Shown piece by piece: positions 39,399 through 51,611 of a DNA stretch of 64,000 bases. A program made the translations under genes and the position numbers. This stretch comes from Terriglobales bacterium (GTDB taxonomy: Bacteria; Acidobacteriota; Terriglobia; Terriglobales; Acidobacteriaceae). Every line of letters starts with the position of its first letter. Position 1 is the stretch's first letter. The DNA lies in contig JAATGG010000264.1 of NCBI GenBank assembly GCA_015654835.1, positions 1 through 64,000 of the forward strand. Reading direction: 5' to 3'. The notes under the pieces were generated by a model. It did not search any database. It was given only the letters and a program-made list of their open reading frames with translations, and was not told the DNA's origin.

Positions 39399-40553
39399 AT
39401 GACCACCCCCGCCGCCCCTCTCCCCGCCACGCTCAAGAAGACTGCCCTGAACGCCACCCATCGGGCGCTGAAGGCCAAGATGGTCGATTTTGGCGGGTGG
39501 GATATGCCGGTCGAGTATCCCGGCCCCGGCGGCGGCCTGATCGCCGAGCACATCGCCGTGCGTACCGGCGTGGGCCTGTTCGACGTGAGCCACATGGGCG
39601 AGATCCAGTTCCGCGGCCCCGGTGCCCTCGCCGCCGTGCAGCACATCACCATGAACGATGCCTCGCGGCTCAAAGACGGTCAGGCCCACTACTCCGCCCT
39701 GCTCACGCCCGAGGGAACCTTCGTCGACGACATTCTCGTCCACCGGCTGGGCGAAAACGATTACCTGCTCGTCGTCAATGCCGGCACCAAGGACAAGGAC
39801 TACGCCTGGATTCGCAAGCAGGTTGGCGCCTGGCCTTCGATCCACATCAGCGACTACTCGCCCTACTACTCGCAACTGGCCCTGCAAGGCCCGCGCGCGC
39901 TCGAAACCCTCAGGAAGCTGACCAAGATCGATCTGGCCGCCATCAAAAACTACTGGTTCACCTGGGGTGAAGTAGCCGGCGTGCACAACGTGCTGATCGC
40001 CCGCACCGGCTACTCCGGCGAAGACGGTTTCGAGGTATATCTGCCCGCCGACGAAGCCACCACGGTCAAGGTGTGGGAAGCTCTGCTCGACGCAGGCAAG
40101 GAGTTCGGCATTCGCCCCTGCGGCCTAGGTGCGCGCAACACCCTCCGCCTTGAGGCCGGCATGAGCCTCTACGGACATGAAATCTCCGACTCCATCAACG
40201 TACTTGAAGCAGGCCTCGACCGCTGGCTCAAGATGGATAAGGGCGAGTTCATCGGCCGCGAAGCGCTACTGGCCGTGCAGGACGCAGGCGGCCCCAAGCG
40301 CAAAATCATCGCCCTCGAAATGGTGGAGCGCGGCATCGCCCGCGATGGCTACCCGGTACTCGATCTGGAAGGCAAAGAAGTGGGCGTCGTCACATCCGGC
40401 TCGCCTGCGCCCTTCCTCAAGACCAACATCGCCATGGCCCTGGTGCCGGCAGAAATAGCAGCCGGCGGCGCCGACGTGCTGGTCCAGGTCCGCGCCAATC
40501 GGGTAAGGGCGAAACAGGTGCCGCTGCCCTTCTACAAACGCCCCAAAAAGTAA
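39399..40553 (+). CDS. gcvT: Glycine cleavage system aminomethyltransferase T
   Basis: KTALNATHRALKAKMVDFGGWDMPVEYPG; FDVSHMGEIQFRGPGA; GLGARNTLRLEAGMSLYGHE. Confidence 0.96.
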   Translation: MTTPAAPLPATLKKTALNATHRALKAKMVDFGGWDMPVEYPGPGGGLIAEHIAVRTGVGLFDVSHMGEIQFRGPGALAAVQHITMNDASRLKDGQAHYSALLTPEGTFVDDILVHRLGENDYLLVVNAGTKDKDYAWIRKQVGAWPSIHISDYSPYYSQLALQGPRALETLRKLTKIDLAAIKNYWFTWGEVAGVHNVLIARTGYSGEDGFEVYLPADEATTVKVWEALLDAGKEFGIRPCGLGARNTLRLEAGMSLYGHEISDSINVLEAGLDRWLKMDKGEFIGREALLAVQDAGGPKRKIIALEMVERGIARDGYPVLDLEGKEVGVVTSGSPAPFLKTNIAMALVPAEIAAGGADVLVQVRANRVRAKQVPLPFYKRPKK

Positions 40554-40750
40554 AGCCATCCTTCACGGGACGCCGACAAAGCTCCCCTCAAAAAGAACTC
40601 GATGCAGCTTGGCAAGTTTCTACGCCAAGCTACATCGAAGAATTCGCTCGATAATTTTCGCACCAAGGTGTTGTAGCAGAGCTTTGTATCAGGAAGCAGC
40701 TTCAGCCGCTGACAAACATTCTCCACCGCCTGGACCAGCAAGCTCGCGCC

Positions 40751-40969
40751 CTACCCTTTGGCATCCTCATGTTCTTCATGCCACGCCATCTGGATAGCCT
40801 CCAGCCGCGACTCGTTCGATTTCGCCGCGTCGTCGGCGAAGCCTTCCAACTCCGTCACGTACCGATGCAGATCGGTAAACCGGACCGTCAGCGGATCGAC
40901 GTCGGGAAACTTCTCCTGTAGCTGAATGCCGATCTCTTCGGCGTCGGTCCACAAAATCTCACGGGGCAT
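40751..40969 (-). CDS. iscX: Fe-S cluster assembly protein IscX
   Basis: 72 aa; LWTDAEEIGIQLQEKFPDVDPLTVRFTDLHRYVTELEGFAD. Confidence 0.9.
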   Translation of the reverse strand: MPREILWTDAEEIGIQLQEKFPDVDPLTVRFTDLHRYVTELEGFADDAAKSNESRLEAIQMAWHEEHEDAKG

Positions 40970-40981
40970 CTCAGTCGCTCC

Positions 40982-41398
40982 TTATTTGCTTTCCGCCAGC
41001 GCCAGCGGCTTGCCTTCCGAGGTATAGTTGCGATTCCACTTGGGAATCTCCACCACATACTCGCCGGGCTTCGTAATCACCGCCTGGCAGCCCAGCCGCG
41101 AATTCAATTGCTGATCGGCCGCCATATCGAGCCGGTCAAGCTCCTCGTCCTCGGCCTCGCTGATGCCCGCCGCGCCTTCCTTCACCCAGATATGGCATGT
41201 CGTGCACGCGCACGATCCGCCACACGCGTGGTCCAGAAAAATATCGTTGTTCTCCGCCACATCCAAAAACGACATCGGCTTGCCGTGATGCTCATACGGC
41301 ATCGTGCCGTATTCGAACTCCACCGTCTTGCCCTCAGGCATAAAAGTGACGCGTACCAGCTTCTCGGGGGGAATATCTTTCTGCTTCTCTTCGCTCAC
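40982..41398 (-). CDS. fdx: ISC-type 2Fe-2S ferredoxin
   Basis: LDHACGGSCACTTCHIWVKEGAAGISEAEDEELDRLDMAADQQLNSRLGCQA; GTG start. Confidence 0.93.
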   Translation of the reverse strand: MSEEKQKDIPPEKLVRVTFMPEGKTVEFEYGTMPYEHHGKPMSFLDVAENNDIFLDHACGGSCACTTCHIWVKEGAAGISEAEDEELDRLDMAADQQLNSRLGCQAVITKPGEYVVEIPKWNRNYTSEGKPLALAESK

Positions 41399-41475
41399 GG
41401 CAACTGCCTCCTTGCGCTTACCCACTTGCCTTCTGCTACTTGTCCTGCCCATCGCCGACAGCGCGCTTGGCGCCT

Positions 41476-43416
<1,941 letters not shown>

Positions 43417-43422
43417 TCCTAC

Positions 43423-43842
43423 TTATTCCTTCTTTGCCTGCTTCACCCATGCGGGTGGATTCAAAACGAACTGCGCTTCGCCCCGTCCGAAAGACCAATC
43501 CACGTACGTGTTTTCGGCGAGGACCGTCATCACGTCGTCAGGCGAGACGCCGACTGCGCTCTGCAGGCCCTGCGCGATATGTGCATAGAGGGCCTGTTTC
43601 TGCTCGACCGTGCGCCCCTGGCTGAGAAAAATCTGCACGAGAATGAAATCGCCGCTGCGCCGCATGCCCATGAACCCGGCATCGACGAAAAATTCCGCAG
43701 GGCCGTGCGGGGTAACCACAATGAACTTGTCTCCCTCGGGAATCCCGATGGTCGCCCGCATGGCTTCATAGATAGCCTGCGCAATATGGCCCCGATCTTC
43801 AGCGGACCGCGACGCACCGACGGAAACGCGCACCAGAGGCAT
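43423..43842 (-). CDS. Tautomerase family protein
   Basis: MPLVRVSVGASRSAEDRGHIAQAIYEAMRATIGIPEGDKF; Pro1-type N-terminus. Confidence 0.8.
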   Translation of the reverse strand: MPLVRVSVGASRSAEDRGHIAQAIYEAMRATIGIPEGDKFIVVTPHGPAEFFVDAGFMGMRRSGDFILVQIFLSQGRTVEQKQALYAHIAQGLQSAVGVSPDDVMTVLAENTYVDWSFGRGEAQFVLNPPAWVKQAKKE

Positions 43843-43844
43843 GA

Positions 43845-44537
43845 TCAGGCTCCCAAGGTCTCGGTCACGTCACGGACCAGATTGCTGAGGTAGCGCCGCC
43901 GGTCCAGCAAGGCCACCATCGTTTTTTGTGCGGACTGGCGCGCCGCTTCATCGCCCTCGTCCCACACCTTCCACTGCCCGCGCAGATCCTGATCCACCGC
44001 ATCCAGCAGCCCGTCGAATTTCTTTTTCGCTGCGGTCAAATCCGCTTGCAGGTCCGGATCGGTCTGGCCCATCTTGCGCGCCATGCGCATCTCTTCGAGC
44101 TGCATATTCAACTCGAATACTTCTTCCAGCAAATCGGCCGGTACCCGCGACGGATCTTTCCGGTCTTTGCCGCTGTGCTCTTCGCCCATTTCCGCACCCT
44201 GCAGCTTCAGCAGATAGCCCGTCCGGCGTATCGGGTCGCGCAGCGTCCGATAGGCGTCGTTCAACAGCGCCGTATCCGCCAGGCTCCAGTCTTTCTCGTT
44301 GGGCAATGCGCGCGCAAAACGGTCCGGATGCAGCTTCCGGCTTAGGCGATGGAACTCATGCTCCAACATGCCTAAGTCGAGATCCAGCCGCGGCGCCAAT
44401 CCGAATACAGAAAAATAATCGCCTCCCGGAGGAGGCTGTATCTTGCTGCAGTGTGGGCAAAAAAGAATCGACTCGTTATGTGCGACCGAACACGACCAAC
44501 ACGCTACCGGAACTGCGCTATCGAGAACCTTCAACAT
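43845..44537 (-). CDS. hscB: Fe-S assembly J-domain co-chaperone HscB
   Basis: YFSVFGLAPRLDLDLGMLEHEFHRLSRKLHPDRFA (HPD motif). Confidence 0.92.
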   Translation of the reverse strand: MLKVLDSAVPVACWSCSVAHNESILFCPHCSKIQPPPGGDYFSVFGLAPRLDLDLGMLEHEFHRLSRKLHPDRFARALPNEKDWSLADTALLNDAYRTLRDPIRRTGYLLKLQGAEMGEEHSGKDRKDPSRVPADLLEEVFELNMQLEEMRMARKMGQTDPDLQADLTAAKKKFDGLLDAVDQDLRGQWKVWDEGDEAARQSAQKTMVALLDRRRYLSNLVRDVTETLGA

Positions 44538-44563
44538 GATCTGACCCTACCCATCGGCGCGCG

Positions 44564-44989
44564 CTACGAAGAAAATGAGGAACCGCAGCCGCACGAGCGG
44601 GTCGAGTTCGGATTGATAAAGTTGAACCCCTGCCGCATCAGCGTCTCTTCATAGTCCAGCGTCATTCCATGCAAATAAAGAAACGACTTCGGATCGACAA
44701 AAACACGCACGCCGTCGAACTCATAAATGCGGTCGCGCTCGCGAGGCTGTGTATCGAACTTGATGGAGTAGGAAAGCCCCGAGCAGCCGCCGCCCATCAC
44801 GCCAAGCCGCAGTCCGCCTTCTTCCGGCGACACGCCTTCCTTGGCCATGGCCACACGAATCCGCTTCACTGCCCGCTCCGTCACCTGCAGCCCTTGCGCC
44901 GGTGCGGCAGCCGTTGCCACTCCACCCTGCGGCTGTTCCGCAAAAGGCGTCTGCGAAGCCTGACTTCCAATCGTCACCATGTTCGTCAT
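44564..44989 (-). CDS. iscA: Iron-sulfur assembly A-type carrier IscA
   Basis: GGLRLGVMGGGCSGLSYSIKF; NPNSTRSCGCGSSF (three conserved Cys). Confidence 0.94.
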   Translation of the reverse strand: MTNMVTIGSQASQTPFAEQPQGGVATAAAPAQGLQVTERAVKRIRVAMAKEGVSPEEGGLRLGVMGGGCSGLSYSIKFDTQPRERDRIYEFDGVRVFVDPKSFLYLHGMTLDYEETLMRQGFNFINPNSTRSCGCGSSFSS

Positions 44990-45082
44990 ATTCCAGCCCC
45001 ACTCGCCGTTTCCGGCGCATTTCCAAAACCCTCTCCCTGAAAGGCCGCAGCGTCTGCCGCAGCCCTCAAAGAGTCAAACCAT

Positions 45083-45502
45083 TTACTGCGCCGTGACCGC
45101 TGCCGGCTCGGCTTCTGCCACGCCGTTCTTCTTCTTCCAGTCGCCAATCGCGGCACGAATCGCGTCTTCCGCCAGCACCGAGCAGTGAATCTTCACCGGC
45201 GGCAATGACAGTTCCTTCACGATATCCGTGTTCTTGATCGCCAGGGCATCTTCCACCGTGCGCCCCTTGATCCACTCCGTCGCCAGCGAAGAGCTGGCAA
45301 TCGCCGAACCGCAGCCGAAGGTCTTGAACTTGGCTTCTTCAATAACCTGCGTCTCCGGGTTTACGCGAATCTGCAGCCGCATCACGTCGCCGCATTCCGG
45401 CGCGCCCACCAAGCCCGTGCCCACTTCCGCCGAGCCCTTGTCCAGTTGACCTACATTGCGCGGATTGTTGTAGTGATCGATGACCTTGTCGCTGTATGCC
45501 AT
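45083..45502 (-). CDS. iscU: Fe-S scaffold IscU
   Basis: MAYSDKVIDHYNNPRNVGQLD; GAPECGDVMRLQI; FKTFGCGSAIASSS; KIHCSVLAEDAI. Confidence 0.96.
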   Translation of the reverse strand: MAYSDKVIDHYNNPRNVGQLDKGSAEVGTGLVGAPECGDVMRLQIRVNPETQVIEEAKFKTFGCGSAIASSSLATEWIKGRTVEDALAIKNTDIVKELSLPPVKIHCSVLAEDAIRAAIGDWKKKNGVAEAEPAAVTAQ

Positions 45503-45590
45503 AGCCCAATTCCTCCTGCGGGGGAAGCCGCATTCATTCGTTTGATTCGGCAGACATGCCTGCCGATGCTTCACTTCATTGCTTTCGAGC

Positions 45591-46844
45591 TTAGTGTGCC
45601 GCCCACTGAATCTTGGTCAGGTCGATGCCCTCTTTCACCATCTCGTAAAGCGGTGAAAGTTCGCGGAGCTTCTGCACGATGTCGATCACCTTGGCGGCTA
45701 CGTAATCCACCTCGGCCTGTGTGTTGAAGCGTCCCAGTCCAAAGCGAATGGAGCTATGCGCCACATCGTCGCCCAGTCCCAGCGCCTTCAAAACATACGA
45801 GGGTTCCAGCGTCGCCGACGTGCAGGCCGAGCCGCTCGATACCGCCACGTCGTTGATGCCCATCAGCAGCGACTCGCCCTCGACATACACAAAGCTCATG
45901 TTCAAGTTGCCCGGCAGCCGGTGCTCCCACGATCCGTTGACGTGGACGTAGTCCAGTGCCGACTCCAGCTTGGCCTTCAGGCTGTCGCGCAGGCCGCGCA
46001 GATACGCCGCTTCCGTATCCATCTCCTGCATCGCAATCTCGCTCGCCTTGCCCAGGCCCACAATGCCCGGCACGTTCAGCGTGCCGGAACGCATACCGCG
46101 CTCATGGCCGCCGCCGTCGATCTGCGCCGCAATCTGCACCCGCGGATTCCGCCGCCGCACATACAACGCCCCCACGCCCTTGGGACCGTAAATCTTGTGC
46201 CCCGAAAGCGACAGCACGTCGATATTGTCCGCGATCACGTCCACCGGAATCTTGCCCACCGCCTGCACCGCATCGGTGTGGAAGAGAACGCCCCTCTCAT
46301 GGCAAAGCTTGCCGATTTCGCGGAAAGGCTGCACCACGCCGATCTCGTTGTTCGCCGCCATGATCGTGACCAGGATGGTCTTGTCGTCGATCGCCCGCTT
46401 CAGGTCTTCGAGATCGATCAGCCCATCCGCCTTCACCGGCAGATACGTGACCCGATAGCCGTGCTTCTCCAGCCGCTTGCACGTGTCCAGCACTGCCTTG
46501 TGCTCGGTCACCTGCGTGATGATGTGATTGCCGCGCTCGCGATACATCTCCGCGATGCCCTTGATCGCAAGGTTGTCGCTCTCCGTCGCGCCCGACGTAA
46601 AGATGATCTCCTTCGCGGTCGCGCCGATCAGCTTCGCAATCTGCTCGCGGGCCGCTTCCACAGCCTGCTCCGCGTCCCACCCAAACGAGTGGTTGCGGCT
46701 GGCCGCGTTGCCAAACTTGGTCGTGAAAAAGGGCATCATCGCCTCCAGCACCCGGGGATCGAGCGGGCTGGTGGCATGATTGTCCATATAGATCGGCAGG
46801 TTCACCCCCGCCGGCACTTCGATTTGGCTTACAACTGTGCTCAT
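45591..46844 (-). CDS. iscS: Cysteine desulfurase IscS
   Basis: [63 protein letters not shown]. Confidence 0.96.
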   Translation of the reverse strand: MSTVVSQIEVPAGVNLPIYMDNHATSPLDPRVLEAMMPFFTTKFGNAASRNHSFGWDAEQAVEAAREQIAKLIGATAKEIIFTSGATESDNLAIKGIAEMYRERGNHIITQVTEHKAVLDTCKRLEKHGYRVTYLPVKADGLIDLEDLKRAIDDKTILVTIMAANNEIGVVQPFREIGKLCHERGVLFHTDAVQAVGKIPVDVIADNIDVLSLSGHKIYGPKGVGALYVRRRNPRVQIAAQIDGGGHERGMRSGTLNVPGIVGLGKASEIAMQEMDTEAAYLRGLRDSLKAKLESALDYVHVNGSWEHRLPGNLNMSFVYVEGESLLMGINDVAVSSGSACTSATLEPSYVLKALGLGDDVAHSSIRFGLGRFNTQAEVDYVAAKVIDIVQKLRELSPLYEMVKEGIDLTKIQWAAH

Positions 46845-46891
46845 CGCGTCTCCATCGTTTCCGCGCGCAAAGCGCCACGGGGGGAAGTCCG

Positions 46892-47350
46892 TTACAACGT
46901 TAAGGTCACGAGCGCTTGTGCCGCCACCGCTCGCCCGGCAGGCGTTTCCCGTTCCGCCAGGTCGTAGATGCTGATGCTTCTCAGCACCCCGGCGATGGTG
47001 TCGTTGACCCGCGCCAATGGTTCCTTGATGGTGCAGCTCGGCGTCAGGTCGCAAGACTTGGCGCCCTTCGTGCACGAAGTGATAAAAAACGGCCCGTCGA
47101 TGGCGTGGATCACTTCGTATGCCGAAATCTCTCGCGCATCCCGGGAAAGCGCATAGCCGCCGTTCATCCCGGCATGGGAACGAAGCAGGCCCGACTTGGT
47201 CAAAAGCTGCAGAATCTTCGCCAGCAATTGCGCCGGAATCCCGTAAGCGTCAGCTATATCCTTCGCACTCAACGCAGGCGTCTCCGGATGCTCGGCAAGA
47301 TATTTGAGCGCCATCAACCCGTAATCGGCTTTTTTGGTAAGCTTGAGCAT
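46892..47350 (-). CDS. iscR: Rrf2-family regulator IscR
   Basis: [22 protein letters not shown]; cysteine triad [14 protein letters not shown]. Confidence 0.9.
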   Translation of the reverse strand: MLKLTKKADYGLMALKYLAEHPETPALSAKDIADAYGIPAQLLAKILQLLTKSGLLRSHAGMNGGYALSRDAREISAYEVIHAIDGPFFITSCTKGAKSCDLTPSCTIKEPLARVNDTIAGVLRSISIYDLAERETPAGRAVAAQALVTLTL

Positions 47351-47786
47351 GGTGGAATATCCGACTTCTTCGGTCCGTGTTCAGTATACGACCGTTTCTG
47401 TCCGCGTTTCAATATTCCATCACCCCAGATCCCATTGATTGTAAGAATCGTGATAATTGATGAAGAGGATCGATCAAGGCCCCGCTCCGGGCAATCGACG
47501 CCTCCTCCACCTGGACTTCCAGCCATCTTTCCCAGGATTTTTGAACGCTCGACCGAAGATTCAACAAATACCCATTTGCAATTGCCGTCCGGCCCGCTAC
47601 AATCTTGCGGAAAGAGTACCCGAGCAGGCCCACAACTTAAAGACTCCCGGCCCGATATGGGCGCGGCTGCCTTTTCTCCCTCCCAAAGACAAACATCCCG
47701 TTTCACGAGATGGAGAAAAGCTCCCGGCTCCTGCCGACTATGGGATACAACAGTTGGTAACCCCCTCGAATCAAATCGAACCTGGA

Positions 47787-47954
47787 ATGATGGCGACCGT
47801 CTGCAAACACCCGAGAGTACGAATCGTCTCCCGACACGATGACGCGGAATTTGTCGAGTGCCTGGAGTGTGGCGAAGTCTTTGACTCCGAAGAGTTTCAC
47901 GATATGGAGATCGAAGAAACCGTCGAAACTGAAGAAGCAGAAACCGACTCCTGA
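47787..47954 (+). CDS. Small acidic putative zinc-binding protein
   Basis: MMATVCKHPRVRIVSRHDDAEFVECLECGEVFDSEEFHDMEIEETVETEEAETDS; C-H...CxxC pattern. Confidence 0.6.
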   Translation: MMATVCKHPRVRIVSRHDDAEFVECLECGEVFDSEEFHDMEIEETVETEEAETDS

Positions 47955-48014
47955 GGACTCGGGACCTCCGTTCCAACCTCATTTTTCCGCGGCTGCCGCT
48001 GGCTGCCGGAGCGC

Positions 48015-48593
48015 CTACCCGGCGCGCCGCGATCCAGGCCGCGCCGCAATCCAGGCATAGTGCAGCCCCGAGGCTACGGTCAACAGCACCGTGGCGTCGA
48101 GCATCACCATGCGCAAATCCCACACCCACCCCGCCGGTGTCAATTGGTGCAGCAGCACCGCCGACACCGCGCTCACCTCCGCAAAGGTGTTGGCCTTGCC
48201 GAAAATGCTGGGGTGAAACTCCCGCCGGCCCACCGCCGCGTACAAAATCGCCGCCACGACCAGGATCCCCACGTCCCGCCCGAACACCAGCGCCGTGATT
48301 CTCCCCGGGATCAACCCCTTATAGGTAAGCACCAGGAACAGCGTGCTCAGCAGCAGCTTGTCCGCCACCGGATCCAGATAGTGGCCCAGCATCGTACGCT
48401 GCTTCAGCGCCCGCGCCAGCGTCCCGTCCAGCGCATCCGTCAGCCCCGCCGCCACAAACAGGCCAAAGCTCAGCGCAAACCGGTTGTCCAGAATCGTCGC
48501 AACCAGGAACGGAGCCAGGCAGATCCGCAAAAGCGTCAGCAGGTTCGGCGCCGTGCGCAGCGGGTTCAATCGTGCATTTGAAATGTCGGACAT
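48015..48593 (-). CDS. pgsA: CDP-alcohol phosphatidyltransferase (PgsA-like)
   Basis: PNLLTLLRICLAPFLVATI; DALDGTLARALKQRTMLGHYLDPVADKLLL. Confidence 0.92.
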   Translation of the reverse strand: MSDISNARLNPLRTAPNLLTLLRICLAPFLVATILDNRFALSFGLFVAAGLTDALDGTLARALKQRTMLGHYLDPVADKLLLSTLFLVLTYKGLIPGRITALVFGRDVGILVVAAILYAAVGRREFHPSIFGKANTFAEVSAVSAVLLHQLTPAGWVWDLRMVMLDATVLLTVASGLHYAWIAARPGSRRAG

Positions 48594-48965
48594 AGCGAAT
48601 TCTTGCTCAAAACCGAAGTCAAACCCTGCAATGCGGCGCAGTCGGAAAGCCCCGCAGCCAGCAAACCCAAAAGATCAAGCCCAAAATCGACCCGGCAAAC
48701 CCCGTCCCCGGTCGCAATCCAGTCCGGCCATAATCGAGTCCGGTCGCCTTCCCGGCAGCTTCTCAATAAAAAGGATAAAAGATCCCTTTTGCGTCCCCCA
48801 AATCCCGGTATCCTGTCCGCAAATCGGCCCTGCGTCAGTCCATGATCCTACAGCACCGCGCGGAGCCGTGACAGAAGCCTCAATTCTGTTACACTGGTCC
48901 AAGCGCAATCGAAGGGGCCAAATGCGCCAGGCAGGCCCGACGATACGCTTCCGTAATCGCAAGTT

Positions 48966-49042
48966 CGGGGAGTGGCTCAGCCTGGTAGAGCACCTGGTTC
49001 GGGACCAGGGGGTCGGAGGTTCGAATCCTCTCTCCCCGACCA
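48966..49042 (+). tRNA. tRNA-Pro(CGG) with encoded CCA
   Basis: cggggag...ctggttcgggaccag...gaggttcgaatcctc tctccccgacca; acceptor CGGGGAG/CTCCCCG; anticodon loop TTCGGGA. Confidence 0.95.
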
Positions 49043-49059
49043 TCTAAATCCCAATAAAA

Positions 49060-50247
49060 TCAGTTAATTAGCGAGTTCGCTGGTTCTGGCAGATTGGGAA
49101 CTTGGGTCCATTTGGGTCCAAGAATCAAATCCTCCACAGTTTGAACCGCGTTCTTTACGTCTGAAGGCACCGCCTCCAAATAAACCTCTCGCGTGATCTG
49201 CGAAGAGGAATGCCCCAACAACTCCTGCACCGCGCCTAGCGGAACTCCGGCAGAGCTGGATAGCGTTGCCGTTGCGTGACGCAGCCAGTGCCATGTGACG
49301 CCCTTCAAACCCAGCCGTTCACAGGTCGGCTTGAATTGCCGATTGAGCAGATTCCTCCGGCTCAGAGGCGTTCCTTTGCCCGTCGAGAAGACCAGGGCGT
49401 CGGGGTCAAGCCGTGACGGCTTCCACTGCTTCAAGACCTCGATGCCTTGCTTCCCCACAGGCACCGTCCGGCGGCTCCGCTTCGTCTTCGGATCGTCGAA
49501 CACGCCTTCATAAACGGTCTGCCGTACACGAATCATCCCAGCTTCGAGATCGACATCGCGCCAGCGAAGAGCGAGAAGTTCCCCAATGCGCATTCCCGTT
49601 GAACCCAACAGCAGTGCAATCGAGTGCGACGGTTCCGGCAGAGCTTGAAGCAAATCGCGAATCTTCCCCGGATCGATAGGCGTCTTTTCAGGCACCGGAC
49701 CACGGCGCGGAAAACGAGTCTTCGGGACCGGATTGGATGTGATGAGATCGTCATCCTCAGCGGCCTTCAGAATCGTTCCTAACGTTGTGCGCACATGCTT
49801 GACGGTTCTCCAAGACAGACCGGCCTTCAGCTTCCCCGAGAGAAAGCTCTGCACCGAGTCGCGAGTGATGAGCCGCAATTGCATGTCGCCGAGCGCTGGA
49901 ATCAGATGGCAGTTGACCACGTAATCGTAGTGCTGTCTGGTTGAGTGTTTGATCGTGGGCTGCACTTCCGGCCACCACCGATCCTGGATGAAGCTCTTCA
50001 ACGTCCAGGTCGATTGCGATCGATAGTCGCCGCTGTTAATCGAGCGAAGCCGGTCAGAAAGCACCTGCTGCGCTTCGCGGCGCGTGGGCATGTCGGCAAC
50101 AGGCCCGAGAACTTCAGAGCGTCGAAGCCGCCCTGTTTTCCCGTCCGGTCCGACGACAGTTTCCCACCAGCGAGCCACCCACACTTTTTGTCGCGTCCCT
50201 CTCTTGAAGAGAGAGCCTTGCTGAAAATGCCTGTTCTGGGCCATCAA
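49060..50247 (-). CDS. Tyrosine-type site-specific recombinase/integrase
   Basis: LLLGSTGMRIGELLALRWRDVDLE; HWLRHATATLSSSAGVPLGAVQELLGHSSSQITREVYLEA. Confidence 0.95.
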   Translation of the reverse strand: MMAQNRHFQQGSLFKRGTRQKVWVARWWETVVGPDGKTGRLRRSEVLGPVADMPTRREAQQVLSDRLRSINSGDYRSQSTWTLKSFIQDRWWPEVQPTIKHSTRQHYDYVVNCHLIPALGDMQLRLITRDSVQSFLSGKLKAGLSWRTVKHVRTTLGTILKAAEDDDLITSNPVPKTRFPRRGPVPEKTPIDPGKIRDLLQALPEPSHSIALLLGSTGMRIGELLALRWRDVDLEAGMIRVRQTVYEGVFDDPKTKRSRRTVPVGKQGIEVLKQWKPSRLDPDALVFSTGKGTPLSRRNLLNRQFKPTCERLGLKGVTWHWLRHATATLSSSAGVPLGAVQELLGHSSSQITREVYLEAVPSDVKNAVQTVEDLILGPKWTQVPNLPEPANSLIN

Positions 50248-50322
50248 GAAACCTCTCTTGACCCATCGAGGCGGTACTGCGTCGTGACAACAGTGTAGGT
50301 TTCAGCGGCGGTCCGCACAAGA

Positions 50323-50520
50323 CTACGCGCCATATTGATCCTGCAACCACTGCGTCACTGTTGCCGGATCGAAGCGCAGATACTTGCCGATTTTCAAGTG
50401 CGGGATGCGCTCGCGACTCCTACAGCGCGTACGTGCATAGACCCAAGTAACATGCACTTTCAAGAGTGCTGCCAGCTCATCCGCTGTCAAAAGATCGCCC
50501 AGAATGAACGCAGATGCCAT
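50323..50520 (-). CDS. AlpA/MerR-like helix-turn-helix protein, probable excisionase
   Basis: LLTADELAALLKVHVTWVYARTRCRSRERIPHLKIGKYLRFDPATVTQWLQ, directly upstream of the integrase. Confidence 0.85.
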   Translation of the reverse strand: MASAFILGDLLTADELAALLKVHVTWVYARTRCRSRERIPHLKIGKYLRFDPATVTQWLQDQYGA

Positions 50521-50544
50521 CGATCACCTCAACGGCCACAACGA

Positions 50545-51045
50545 TCAATGCCCCTGCGGAGCACTAACCTCGTTTTGGCCATCGGGCAATGTACCGAAAG
50601 AATTCGGATGAATCAAGTGGTTACTGACAAATGATCTGTAGGGCTGACCGGAGCGAATTCGCTCGCAAGCACGTTTAGTTCTGCCACTGAATACGCTCAG
50701 TTGCTTACGAGAAATGGATAGCCTTGTCGCTACTCGATCCTGATGCAATCCCGGATTTTCCCGCTTCAGGCTACCCAATAGCGCCCTCTGAATCGAAGGC
50801 GATCTGCCGAGATTCGCAAATACTTGAGACCTAGCTTGGGCTCCTGAAAACGCACATCGGGCCATGACTGGAGGATTATCATCAATCTCGTGGCCCTCGA
50901 TAATGCTTCTGACCATTTGGAGCGAGGGATTCATGACCTTTGGTTCGATGGCTAAACGCCGGCAGATCGGATTTGTATAGGGAAGTCGAAACCATAAGGA
51001 GCATCCATGAAGGCCAAAGTGATGACAGACGGATTCGAAGGCCAT
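50545..51045 (-). CDS. Hypothetical protein, possibly from an internal start MNPSLQMVRSIIEGHEIDDNP
   Basis: ORF only; contains a QDRVATRLSISRKQLSVFSGRTKRACERIRSG stretch reminiscent of HTH. Confidence 0.3.
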   Translation of the reverse strand: MAFESVCHHFGLHGCSLWFRLPYTNPICRRLAIEPKVMNPSLQMVRSIIEGHEIDDNPPVMARCAFSGAQARSQVFANLGRSPSIQRALLGSLKRENPGLHQDRVATRLSISRKQLSVFSGRTKRACERIRSGQPYRSFVSNHLIHPNSFGTLPDGQNEVSAPQGH

Positions 51046-51189
51046 GTTCGCCGCTCACTGGATCGCGTGGCGAAGATGAAGCGTGGAGAGCGCCTGGAGC
51101 TGGAAAAGATCATAACCTTTGCCGATGCGATAGATATGCAGGAGTGTCTGAGCGACGAAGCCAACTTGGAGTCGCAGGACAACACATAA
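51007..51189 (+). CDS. Hypothetical small protein
   Basis: MKAKVMTDGFEGHVRRSLDRVAKMKRGERLELEKIITFADAIDMQECLSDEANLESQDNT; purine-rich (ggag) stretch upstream. Confidence 0.5.
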   Translation: MKAKVMTDGFEGHVRRSLDRVAKMKRGERLELEKIITFADAIDMQECLSDEANLESQDNT

Positions 51190-51398
51190 AGCAGGAAAAT
51201 CCGCTTTCTTTATGGATTAGGGCGATGGATTCCCTGGCCCGAGTGCTACCAGCACCTCTGGCCCGGCCTTCTGCTTGCCCAATTTTAAGGATCAATCGAA
51301 CTCGTCAACAATAGTAAGCGAGTGTATCCAGTGGTGCGACGCTCCGACTGGATTTGCAGGCAGAGAGCGGCGACACTGGAGCAGAAGTGGGGTGCACA

Positions 51399-51611
51399 AT
51401 GACCATGAAGTGGAGCGAGATTCGAAAGCAGCACGCGCCGGAAGTGGAGGCGCGTATCCGTCAGCGGGTAGCCAATGCCGAGAAAGTCATGGCGCTTTAC
51501 GCAGCCGAAACCGATCCGAAGCTGCGCGAATTGGCCGAGACTGATTCGGAAACTTACCTGCAGATCAAGCAAGCTAGTGGTAACTTGGCGCCCACATCCG
51601 CGCAGCAGTAG
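51399..51611 (+). CDS. Hypothetical small protein with XRE-antitoxin-like N-terminus but no evident HTH
   Basis: MTMKWSEIRKQHAPEVEARIRQRVANAEKVMALYAAETDPKLRELAETDSETYLQIKQASGNLAPTSAQQ. Confidence 0.55.
   Translation: MTMKWSEIRKQHAPEVEARIRQRVANAEKVMALYAAETDPKLRELAETDSETYLQIKQASGNLAPTSAQQ

Noticed and set aside
48675-49043. ORF beginning MVGERGFEPPTPWSRTRCSTRLSHSPNLR
   Set aside because: Antisense translation of tRNA-Pro, a well-known spurious annotation pattern. The same artefact recurs at 56497-56742 from the att copy.
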